Assembly (NCBI GenBank): GCA_903925515.1
Contig: CAIYFP010000512.1
Span: forward strand, 1 to 7,078
From: an uncultured Verrucomicrobiota bacterium
GTDB lineage: Bacteria; Verrucomicrobiota; Verrucomicrobiia; Limisphaerales; UBA9464
DNA length: 7,078 bases
Direction: 5' to 3'
The translations under genes were made by a program, and so were the position numbers. Below the pieces are notes generated by a model, which ran no database searches, was not told the origin of the DNA, and was given only the letters and a program-made list of their open reading frames with translations. Below are positions 1-7,002 of the stretch, one piece after another (the stretch's first letter is position 1; each line of letters begins with the position of its first letter).

Positions 1-2040
1 CATGTCCCCGTACTTCGCGCCGCCCGGCGTGAAGTCCGGATGCCGAAGATCCAGCAACTTCCCAAACCGGAACCCGTCCGTGTCGATCGCCGCCCGCCCC
101 ACCACGCCGCTCGCCATCGCCCGCGCCGCCGCAGCCACCGGCCCCGCCCCCTCCAACGCCACCATGTCGATCCGGGAAGATTGCTTCTCATGGTCCCGCA
201 CGAACCGAAGCACGCCGAGCACGTCGTGCACCCGCTCCACGAAGACCGACGGATTATACCCGAACGTGTACGCCCATGCCTCGCGCGGGTTCTTCACCTT
301 CGGCGTCCCAGCAAGGGGCTTGCCGTCCGGCAGGAACTCCCCTTGATGCAGCAGGTCCACCCCAATCACGGTCGTCCCGCCCTCCACCAACGTCCGAACC
401 GCCGCCTTCAGCTCGCCTCCATCCGCGTACAACCCGCTCTTCCCGGAACCGGTCAGCCACACGGTCGTCCGCCCATTCCACTCCTTGGGATGCGCGAACA
501 CCGCCGGCAACGCCGCGCCTGTTCGCCCGTGACGAAGCATCCCCGACATCTCGATCCAGCCCCCGCGGTCCGTCTTGTCCTTCAGGTCCCATGCCACGGG
601 CCCTCCCTCGATGGACGCGCCGTTCAGGACCACTTCCCACCCCTTTCCATAGACCTCACGCATCCGGGCCGCGTCCGACGCCGCCGCCCCAAGCAGGCGT
701 TGGTCGTCCTCATGCCACTGGCGCAGCAGGGCCCTCTCGAAGGCCGGGTCCGCAGCCTTCGGCGCCGGGTGCGCGTCGTCCCAGACGCTGAGCTCGGCCC
801 GGCTAGCAAGGCGGTAGTCGCGCTCGATCACCGGCTCGCGTTGGCCCAGCCCGAAGTGACGGTTCAGCCACGTGTAGAACGCCGACCGCGACACCGCGTT
901 GTAGTTGTGGGGGAAATGCTCGCCCCTCTTCAGCATCACGTTCCCGGGCGCGCCCAACATCCCGTAAAGGCGCTGCAACTCCGGGAAGCCCTTGCTCGCC
1001 ATCTCCTTCGTCCAGTCGTTCGCGCTCGTCATCCCCTGCGGCTTGGGCGCAAACAAGCCCGCGAACTCGACGTTGCCCGTCCCGACGCGCAGGAGGCTCG
1101 CGTTCTCGCACGTGCAGCCCCCTTGCATCGCGGTGCTCACCATCACCGCCGGGAACGACAGCGCCACGCGCGGGTCGATCGCCGCCAGCAACATCGTCTG
1201 CGTCCCCCCGCCGCTCGCCCCGGTCATCGCCACCCGCGTCGCGTCCACCTCGGGCAACGTCAGCAGGAAGTCCAGCGAACGCACCGCGTTCCACGTCTGC
1301 AACCCCATCACCGACTGCAAGTGCGCCTCCGCCTGCGGGCTGAACAAACCCCAGTCCGACACCGCGTTCATCTCGGGACGTTGCTTGCCGAACCCATGCG
1401 CCAACGCCATCGACACCTGCTGGCTGTCCGAGTTCCCCAGCATGTCCCATTGCCACACCACGCATCCCATCCGCGCCAACTGCACGCACATCGACTGGAA
1501 CCGGCTCCGTCCCCCCTCCTCGAACCGCTCCTCCCCCTCCGCCAGCTCCCGTCTCAGCTCCGCGTCCCCCGCCTCCGACAACCGCGCGTCCGCCCAATGC
1601 CCGTGCGCGAACAACACGCCGGGGACCTTGCCCTTCACGTTCGCCGGACGATACAGGTTGCCGGTCACGAAAAACCCCGGACGGCTCTCGAAATAGACCT
1701 TCTCGATCGTGTACCCCTCGCGCTCCACCCTCCCGTGCACCACCGCGTTCAACGGCGTCCGCGTCGGCTCCGGCCAGAGCCCCTGCGAAACAAGGATGCG
1801 CCTCCTCACAAACTGGGCCCGGGACTCCCACGCCTCCTTCGTCCCCGGAACCCCGAACGGGAAGTATCCATCAAGGTCCTTGAGCGGCCTCAGCCGTGCG
1901 TCCGGCGGCAGCGCGCCCTCCTCCAGCACCCTCGGCCCCGCTCCCTCCGCTTTCGTCCCGGCCCATGAACCACACGCCGCAAAAACCACGACGCCCACAA
2001 GCGTCCACCAGCCTCGTCTCAAGGGGGATTTCATGGCCAT
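1..2040 (-). CDS. Exported acetylxylan-esterase-like alpha/beta hydrolase, two-lobed (partial, C-terminus outside window)
   Basis: Seen: 680 codons are open from ATG at 2040 to the window edge, with no stop reached. The start is favoured by GGAG seven bases upstream; a second ATG at 2034 is too far from it. The N-terminus has basic residues (K4, R8, R9), a hydrophobic stretch (residues 11-22) and FAAC at 20-23, so it is an exported protein, perhaps a lipoprotein, although F at -3 is atypical. Lobe 1 (about 60-395) has HGHW at 146-149, the nucleophile elbow GASGGG with Ser276, NDW with Asp342, and HFPHNYN with His378: a plausible Ser-Asp-His triad. Known: such proteins hydrolyse ester bonds, commonly acetyl groups on polysaccharides. 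Lobe 2 (about 430-680) resembles another alpha/beta fold, but its elbow position reads EGAGP (630-634), with Ala632 where Ser would be. Inferred: secreted carbohydrate esterase with a dead second lobe. It lies 108 bases downstream of pyrF on the same strand. Substrate is unknown. Confidence 0.88.
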   Translation of the reverse strand, partial: MAMKSPLRRGWWTLVGVVVFAACGSWAGTKAEGAGPRVLEEGALPPDARLRPLKDLDGYFPFGVPGTKEAWESRAQFVRRRILVSQGLWPEPTRTPLNAVVHGRVEREGYTIEKVYFESRPGFFVTGNLYRPANVKGKVPGVLFAHGHWADARLSEAGDAELRRELAEGEERFEEGGRSRFQSMCVQLARMGCVVWQWDMLGNSDSQQVSMALAHGFGKQRPEMNAVSDWGLFSPQAEAHLQSVMGLQTWNAVRSLDFLLTLPEVDATRVAMTGASGGGTQTMLLAAIDPRVALSFPAVMVSTAMQGGCTCENASLLRVGTGNVEFAGLFAPKPQGMTSANDWTKEMASKGFPELQRLYGMLGAPGNVMLKRGEHFPHNYNAVSRSAFYTWLNRHFGLGQREPVIERDYRLASRAELSVWDDAHPAPKAADPAFERALLRQWHEDDQRLLGAAASDAARMREVYGKGWEVVLNGASIEGGPVAWDLKDKTDRGGWIEMSGMLRHGRTGAALPAVFAHPKEWNGRTTVWLTGSGKSGLYADGGELKAAVRTLVEGGTTVIGVDLLHQGEFLPDGKPLAGTPKVKNPREAWAYTFGYNPSVFVERVHDVLGVLRFVRDHEKQSSRIDMVALEGAGPVAAAARAMASGVVGRAAIDTDGFRFGKLLDLRHPDFTPGGAKYGDM

Positions 2041-2047
2041 GATGCTA

Positions 2048-2051
2048 CTCC
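2048..2051 (-). promoter_or_regulatory. Shine-Dalgarno site of the esterase gene
   Basis: GGAG on the minus strand lies seven bases before ATG 2040 and thirteen before the in-frame ATG at 2034. The spacing decides for the upstream start. Confidence 0.6.
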
Positions 2052-2100
2052 GGCACGACCGCCCCTTTCCAGCACGCGATGGCCACCCGCCGTCCCCGCC

Positions 2101-2115
2101 GCCCGCGTCGCGGGC
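2101..2115. repeat. Perfect GC palindrome between pyrF and the esterase gene
   Basis: GCCCGCG and CGCGGGC flank a single T, which would fold as a six-base-pair hairpin with a three-base loop. It sits 34 bases after the pyrF stop codon and 60 bases before the esterase start. No T-run follows on the minus strand, so it is not a standard intrinsic terminator. It could slow or partly end pyrF transcription or stabilise an mRNA end; in DNA this GC-rich it could also be chance. Confidence 0.4.
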
Positions 2116-2148
2116 ATGCAGCGCCCATGCGAGGGACCTCATCAAGCC

Positions 2149-2856
2149 TCAGGCCATCGCCTCCATCGCAATCCCTCTCGCGGCGGCCACCGGGTCGGGC
2201 GCCGCGTAGATGGGGCGCCCCACCACGATCCACGAGGCCCCCGCAGCCATCGCCTCCCGCGGGCTCAACGTCCGCTTCTGGTCGTCCGCCTTCTCGTTCC
2301 CGGTGCGGATGCCCGGGGTGACCAGTTGAACCGACCCCGGAAGAAACCCGCGCAGGCGCGGCAACTCCAGCGGCGAACACACAAGTCCCGGGACCCCCGC
2401 CGAGACCGCCATCCGCGCCAGATGCTCCACCTGCGCCTCGACCGTCGCCGCCACGCCCGTCTCGGCGAGGCTCCCGTCGTCATGGCTTGTCAGCACCGTG
2501 ACGGCGAGCAGCAACGGCGGTGGAACGCCCGCGGCCGAAGCCGTCTCGTTCGCGCTCGCCACGGCCGCCCTCAACATCGCCGTGCCGCCGCTCGCATGCA
2601 GCGTGCACATCTGCACCCCCAGCCGCGTGGCCGACGCCACCGCCTTCGCCACCGTGTTGGGAATGTCATGAAACTTCAGGTCAAGGAACACGCCCACCCC
2701 CTCGCCGCGCAACGTCCGGACGATCTCCGGCCCGGCGCTCACGAAGAGTTCCTTGCCCACCTTCACCGCGCCCACGTAGGGCCCCACCGCGCGTGCCATG
2801 GCGAGCGCACGCCCGGGATCGGGAAGGTCGAGCGCCAAGATAACCGGGTTCCGCAT
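2149..2856 (-). CDS. pyrF: Orotidine 5'-phosphate decarboxylase
   Basis: Decarboxylates OMP to UMP, the last step of de novo UMP synthesis, in the cytoplasm. The 235-residue product has the normal bacterial length and the full set of TIM-barrel signatures: LALD with Asp10 on strand 1, KVG with Lys32, the catalytic DLKFHD block (Asp59, Lys61, Asp64), TVLTS at 120-124, PGIR at 181-184 (phosphate side) and VGRPI at 212-216. No key residue is missing. The start is placed at ATG 2856 because MRNPVILALD matches where family members begin. The frame stays open to an ATG at 2952, but that extension is arginine-rich and unlike the family. The ribosome site is weak (GGGG just before ATG). It is divergent from the haem-protein gene (253 bases between starts) and upstream of the esterase gene, to which no functional link is apparent. 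Function is near certain; the exact start is somewhat less so. Confidence 0.95.
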   Translation of the reverse strand: MRNPVILALDLPDPGRALAMARAVGPYVGAVKVGKELFVSAGPEIVRTLRGEGVGVFLDLKFHDIPNTVAKAVASATRLGVQMCTLHASGGTAMLRAAVASANETASAAGVPPPLLLAVTVLTSHDDGSLAETGVAATVEAQVEHLARMAVSAGVPGLVCSPLELPRLRGFLPGSVQLVTPGIRTGNEKADDQKRTLSPREAMAAGASWIVVGRPIYAAPDPVAAARGIAMEAMA

Positions 2857-3109
2857 GCCCCAGAGGCTTGCCCGGCGGCGCCCCCTCGGGGAAGGCGCAA
2901 ATCCTCCGCCAACGCTACTTGCAAGGCACCGCCAACCCCGTCGCCGCGCCATCCCAACGCCCCGCTCGCTTCCCCCGATTTCCCCTCACCCCATCCTCGC
3001 CATCCCGCGCCCTCATCGGCACAGTTTCGCAACCATTCCGGGCCGGTCCGCCGCGTCGTCGCGTCCACGGGCCACTCAACGGGCCCGGGTTGGACAGCAA
3101 CGATCACAC
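2857..3109. other. Divergent intergenic region between pyrF and the haem-protein gene
   Basis: The region must carry start signals for both genes. I see no convincing -35/-10 pair on either strand. Visible structures are a GC inverted repeat near pyrF (GCGCC at 2878-2882 with GGCGC at 2894-2898, with C and G runs between) and a short one in the leader of the + strand gene (GGGCC at 3069-3073 with GGCCC at 3082-3086), ending 23 bases before its ATG. Both could be chance at this base composition. Frames stay open through this region on both strands, but the translations are Arg/Pro/Ala-rich low-complexity strings without family features. Confidence 0.5.
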
Positions 3110-6100
3110 ATGAAGACCTTCCCATGGATCGCCGCCGCCACCTCGGCATGGCTTGCTCTCGCGCCAGCATCACCCCTCGCCGCGCAGTCCGCCGCCAACA
3201 ATCATCCGCACGCCCCCGACGCACTCCCCGCGCCCGCAGCGTCCGCACGCCCCCAGGGCGTCGCACACCCCTCCCCCGGCGAACGCATCGTCCTCCTCGG
3301 CAACGGGCTCGCCGAACGCGACGTGTACTTCGGCCGCTTCGAAACCGAGCTGCACCTCCGCTACCCCAACCACCAACTCGTCGTCCGCAACATGGGACGG
3401 CCCGGCGATACCCCGGGTTTCCGTCCCCATCCCGCCCGCGTCTCCCAATGGGCCTTCCCCGGCGCCGAGAAGTTCCACCCGGAACTCAACTCCCACTACG
3501 GCAAGGGATTCTTCCCCAACCCCGACCAATGGCTCACCCACCTCAAGGCCGACACCATCCTCGCCTTCTTCGGGTACAACGAGTCCTTCGATGGCACCAA
3601 CCGCGTGGCCAACTTCGAGGCCGAACTCGAGGCATGGGTTCGCCACACCCTCTCCAAGGCCTACAACGGAACTGCCGCCCCGCGCGTCGTCTTGGTTTCA
3701 CCCATCGCCTTCGAGAACCTTTCCGCCCAACGTGACCTCCCCGACGGCTCCCGCGAGAACGCGCGTCTTGCGCTCTACTCCGAGGCCATGCGCCGCGTCG
3801 CCTCGCGCAACGGCCTGAGCTTCGTGGACTTCTTTGAAGCCACCCGCCGCCGGGCCAGCAAGGGGCGCCCCCTCACGATCAATGGCTTCGCCCCCACCGA
3901 CCCCGGCTACGCCGAGCTCGCCGTCCTTCTCGCCGACGCCGCCTTCGGCAAGCAACGCCGTCAGTCCAAGGCCAGCGCGGATCTCGTCAATGCCGCCGTC
4001 CGCGAGAAGGACTACTTCTGGAACAACGACTACAACCTCGTGAACGGCGTCCACACCCACGGGCAACGCTACAACCCCTTCGGCCCCCAGAACTACCCCG
4101 ACGAGGTCCGCAAGACCCGCGAGATGACCGCCCTGCGCGACCGGCTCGTCCATGACGTCGCGTCCAGCAAGGCCAAGTCCATCCACATCGATGACTCCAC
4201 CACCCACCCGCTCCCCTCCGTCCCCTCCAACTTCAAGCGCGACACCGACTACCTCGACGGCACCGCCGCCATCAGCAAGATGACCGTCATGCCCGGCTAC
4301 AAGGTCGAGCTGTTCGCCTCCGAGAAGGAATTCCCGGACCTCAAGAAGCCCGTCCAGATGTCCTTCGACAACCGCGGACGCCTCTGGGTCGCCGTCACCC
4401 CGGCCTACCCCCACTACAAGCCCGGCGAGTCACGCCCCAACGACAAGCTCCTCATCCTCGAGGACACCAACGGCGACGGACGCGCCGACAAGCAGACCGT
4501 CTTCGCCGAAAACCTCCATCTCCCCATCGGCTTCGAGCTCGCGCCCGAGGGAGTGTATGTCTCCCAGGAACCCAACTTGTGCCTCCTCGTGGACGACAAC
4601 CACGACGACCGCGCCGACCGCATCGAGATCCTCATGCACGGCTTCGACACCCACGACACCCATCACGCAATCTCCGCGTACAGCGCCGACGCCTCCGGCG
4701 CCTTCTACCTTCTCGAAGGACGCTTCCTCCACAGCCAGGTCGAAACCCCCTACGGCCCGCAACGCTGCAACGATGGCGGCGCATGGCGCTTCGATCCCAA
4801 GAGCTTCCGCCTCGAACGCCACATCCAGTCCGACGTCAACAACCCATGGGGCATGGCCTTCGACGACTGGGAGCAGGGAGTCCTCTCCGACGCCTCCAGC
4901 GGCGAGAACTACTGGGCCCTCCCCATCTCCGCCAAGATGCCCTACGGCGTCGAAATCCCGCGCGCCGGCGACTTCGTGCCCAAGCGCTCAAGGCCCACCT
5001 CCGGCTCCGAGTTCGTCTCGTCGCGGCACTTCCCAGACGCCGTCCAAGGCCACTTCATGACCTGCAACAGCATCGGCTTCCTCGGCATCAACTTCAGTTC
5101 CGTGCGCGAGGACGGCTCCGGCTTCACCGGCAGCCTCGCCGGCGACCTCATCAGCTCCTCCGACCCCAACTTCCGCCCTGTGGACCTGGAGTTCGCCCCG
5201 GACGGATCCCTCTACTTCCTCGACTGGCACAACGCCCTCATCGGCCACATGCAACACAATGCCCGCGACCCCCGTCGCGACCGCGAGCATGGCCGCATCT
5301 ATCGCGTCACCTACCCCTCGCGCCCCCTCGTCAAGCCCAGCAAGGTCGCCGGAGCCTCGCTACCCGAGTTGCTGGACAACCTGAAGTCCCCCGAATACCG
5401 CACCCGCTACCGCACCCGTCGCGAACTGCGCGCCCATCCCCCGGCCAAAGTCCTGCCCGCCGTGAAGGCATGGGCCGCCAAGCTCGACAAGTCCGATCCC
5501 CGCTACGAACACCACCTCTGCGAGGCCATGTGGGCCACATGGGCCCAGAACCGGCCCGACGCCGGGCTCGTGATGGCCTGCCTCAACGCCCGCTCCCACC
5601 ATGCCCGCGCCGCCGCCGCCCATGTCCTGCGCTATGCCCATCCCAAGCTGCCCAACGGCGTCGCCCTCCTCCGCCAAGCCGCCAACGACCCGCACGGACG
5701 CGTCCGCCTCGAAGCCATCGTCGCCGCCTCATGGCTCGACAACGCCGACGGCGCCCGCGTCCTCCTCGACGCCCTCCGGCATCCCTTCGACAAATGGATG
5801 AGCCCGGTCACCAAGCTCATCCTCGAAACCACCCTCAAGGACGACGTCGCCGCGCTCGTCGCCGCCGAGCCCGCCTTGCTCGCCTCCAATCCCATGGCCG
5901 CCGACATCCTCTCCGGCAAGGCCAAGCTCGGCTCCGCCCCCGTCCCGGAGGATCAACGCTCGCATGGCCCCACTCGCTCCCTCTCCGACGCCGAGGCCAA
6001 GGTCTATGCCCTCGGCAAGGAGGTCTTCCATCGCGACGCCCATTGCGCGACCTGCCACCAGTCCTCCGGCTCGGGCACCCCCGGCATCTACCCGCCCCTC

Positions 6101-6463
6101 AACGTCCCCGGCAACCCGTGGCTCGCCCAGGACGACCGCCTCATCAAGGTCGTCCTCAAGGGCCTCTGGGGCCCTCTCGAACTCAACGGCCAACGACTCG
6201 ACCCCTCCAACGGCGGGCCCCCCATGATCGGCTTCGGCGGCATGCTCTCCGACGACGAGGTCGCCGCCGTCCTCAGCTACGTCCGCCATTCCTTCGGCAA
6301 CAACCTCCCCTTCATCACCCCGGCCCAGGTCAGCAAGGTCCGCGAAAAGACCAAGGCCCGCGCCGACTTCTACATGGTCGAGGAAATCATGAGGGAACAC
6401 CCCATCCCCGGATGGGAAAAATGGGGACGCATGGCCCGGCCCGCCGGCAATGTCTTCGAGTAG
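3110..6463 (+). CDS. Secreted PVC-type haem protein: SGNH-like domain, dehydrogenase-type propeller, HEAT-like helices, CxxCH cytochrome domain
   Basis: Seen: 1117 residues with a signal peptide (hydrophobic core about 6-24, likely cut after A25). Residues about 55-285 form an SGNH-hydrolase-like fold with block-III-like GYNES (155-159), but GNG (64-66) replaces the block-I Ser and NGFA (258-261) replaces the block-V His, so it is probably not catalytic. About 391-735 is the propeller, with a calcium-loop-like Asp motif at 452-460, a degenerate copy at 495-503, H518-H519, and HGRIYRV (727-733) near its end. About 741-925 is helical and HEAT-like. CATCH (979-983) binds one c-type haem, with Met1039 the likely axial ligand. 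Known: these domains match the Pirellula/Verrucomicrobium-type families TIGR02604 and TIGR02603, whose substrates are undefined. Inferred: a periplasmic or surface oxidoreductase passing electrons from a propeller-bound substrate to haem. The start at 3110 is chosen because it begins the signal peptide; the ribosome site is weak. No partner genes adjoin it. Confidence 0.92.
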   Translation: MKTFPWIAAATSAWLALAPASPLAAQSAANNHPHAPDALPAPAASARPQGVAHPSPGERIVLLGNGLAERDVYFGRFETELHLRYPNHQLVVRNMGRPGDTPGFRPHPARVSQWAFPGAEKFHPELNSHYGKGFFPNPDQWLTHLKADTILAFFGYNESFDGTNRVANFEAELEAWVRHTLSKAYNGTAAPRVVLVSPIAFENLSAQRDLPDGSRENARLALYSEAMRRVASRNGLSFVDFFEATRRRASKGRPLTINGFAPTDPGYAELAVLLADAAFGKQRRQSKASADLVNAAVREKDYFWNNDYNLVNGVHTHGQRYNPFGPQNYPDEVRKTREMTALRDRLVHDVASSKAKSIHIDDSTTHPLPSVPSNFKRDTDYLDGTAAISKMTVMPGYKVELFASEKEFPDLKKPVQMSFDNRGRLWVAVTPAYPHYKPGESRPNDKLLILEDTNGDGRADKQTVFAENLHLPIGFELAPEGVYVSQEPNLCLLVDDNHDDRADRIEILMHGFDTHDTHHAISAYSADASGAFYLLEGRFLHSQVETPYGPQRCNDGGAWRFDPKSFRLERHIQSDVNNPWGMAFDDWEQGVLSDASSGENYWALPISAKMPYGVEIPRAGDFVPKRSRPTSGSEFVSSRHFPDAVQGHFMTCNSIGFLGINFSSVREDGSGFTGSLAGDLISSSDPNFRPVDLEFAPDGSLYFLDWHNALIGHMQHNARDPRRDREHGRIYRVTYPSRPLVKPSKVAGASLPELLDNLKSPEYRTRYRTRRELRAHPPAKVLPAVKAWAAKLDKSDPRYEHHLCEAMWATWAQNRPDAGLVMACLNARSHHARAAAAHVLRYAHPKLPNGVALLRQAANDPHGRVRLEAIVAASWLDNADGARVLLDALRHPFDKWMSPVTKLILETTLKDDVAALVAAEPALLASNPMAADILSGKAKLGSAPVPEDQRSHGPTRSLSDAEAKVYALGKEVFHRDAHCATCHQSSGSGTPGIYPPLNVPGNPWLAQDDRLIKVVLKGLWGPLELNGQRLDPSNGGPPMIGFGGMLSDDEVAAVLSYVRHSFGNNLPFITPAQVSKVREKTKARADFYMVEEIMREHPIPGWEKWGRMARPAGNVFE

Positions 6464-6511
6464 CCCCATGACGCCGCCGGCGCTCGGTGCTCCCTCGGGT
6501 GTCGTGCAGGG

Positions 6512-6546
6512 GCCGCGTGCCCTCACGCGGCGGCCAGGATGCCGCG
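6512..6546. repeat. Palindrome A with an alternative pairing partner
   Basis: GCCGCGTG (6512-6519) and CACGCGGC (6524-6531) pair over eight bases around a CCCT loop. The right arm can instead pair, through CGCGGC (6526-6531), with GCCGCG at 6541-6546, so the two hairpins exclude each other. It starts 49 bases after the haem-protein stop codon and could protect or end that transcript, though no T-run follows. Confidence 0.5.
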
Positions 6547-6571
6547 CCTCGGTGCGCATGGGACCGGCGTG

Positions 6572-6590
6572 CAGCGGCATCCCGCCGCTG
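6572..6590. repeat. Palindrome C
   Basis: CAGCGGC (6572-6578) and GCCGCTG (6584-6590) are perfect seven-base inverted arms around the loop ATCCC. The GGCATCCC core mirrors the AGGATGCC at 6536-6543, as if related units were present in opposite orientation. Confidence 0.5.
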
Positions 6591-6729
6591 GCCAACCCAA
6601 GCCGAGCCGGCTGTCCCACGTCTCCGCCGGGTGAGCTCTCGGGTGGATCCCGCAGGGCCCCTTTGCCTCGTGGTCGGTGCATCCCGAAGTTGCGGGTGGT
6701 CCCGAAGACGCCATGTGAGCTCCACCCTG

Positions 6730-6758
6730 GGAGCGCGGCCGTCCCCGGCCGCCGCTCC
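6730..6758. repeat. Palindrome D, the longest in the window
   Basis: GGAGCGCGGCCG (6730-6741) pairs with CGGCCGCCGCTCC (6746-6758) around the loop TCCC, giving twelve base pairs with one bulged C (6753). Its size and form resemble short interspersed palindromic units seen in verrucomicrobial intergenic DNA; that likeness is from memory and unverified. Confidence 0.55.
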
Positions 6759-6785
6759 ATGCTCCCGCCCTGCGGTTCACCCCAT

Positions 6786-6807
6786 GCCGCCATCGTCCCA
6801 AGGCGGC
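6786..6807. repeat. Short inverted repeat E
   Basis: GCCGCC (6786-6791) and GGCGGC (6802-6807) flank a ten-base spacer. It is weak on its own and is listed because it ends the palindrome cluster. Confidence 0.3.
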
Positions 6808-7002
6808 TTGCGCGGCTCCCCTCCGGCAGCGCTGGACCCGGCCGAAAACGTCCTTCCATGGCTCGGCAACCTCACCCAAATCCTCGCGCAAGGAGGTGGG
6901 AAGCTCGCGATCCGCAAGCGGGCGAATTGCGCAAGGCTTCGCGCCCACACGCCATCTTGGCGGATGGGCATCCACCTCGGCATGGGCATCCCTAGTGTCG
7001 TG

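Noticed and set aside
40..1968. Very long open frame of 642 codons on the + strand opposite the esterase gene
   Set aside because: It is dominated by Arg, Pro, His and Leu with no domain. It arises because the minus-strand gene uses G/C third positions, which suppress stops in the opposite frame. The minus-strand translation has clear family motifs.
2857..2952. Longer pyrF start at 2952
   Set aside because: It adds 32 Arg/Gly-rich residues before the first barrel strand, where family members begin at about MRNPVILALD.
2798..3109. Upstream extension of the haem-protein frame to 2798
   Set aside because: It would bury the signal peptide 104 residues inside the protein and overlap pyrF; the extension is low-complexity.
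4579..6471. 630-codon open frame on the + strand overlapping the haem-protein gene in another frame
   Set aside because: Arg/Pro/Leu-rich shadow of the true frame, which carries the propeller and CxxCH motifs.
6461..6482. CGCCGGCG palindrome (6475-6482) right after the haem-protein stop codon as a terminator
   Set aside because: It is an eight-base self-complementary sequence without a loop and without a T-run.
5729..6859. 376-codon open frame on the minus strand across the end of the haem-protein gene
   Set aside because: Most of it is antisense to the true gene and Gly/Glu/Val/Ala-rich, as expected for the complement of C-ending codons; the remainder lies in palindromic non-coding DNA and has no motif.
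6891..6897. AGGAGGT, a strong Shine-Dalgarno match
   Set aside because: No ATG, GTG or TTG at a usable distance downstream begins a credible gene.
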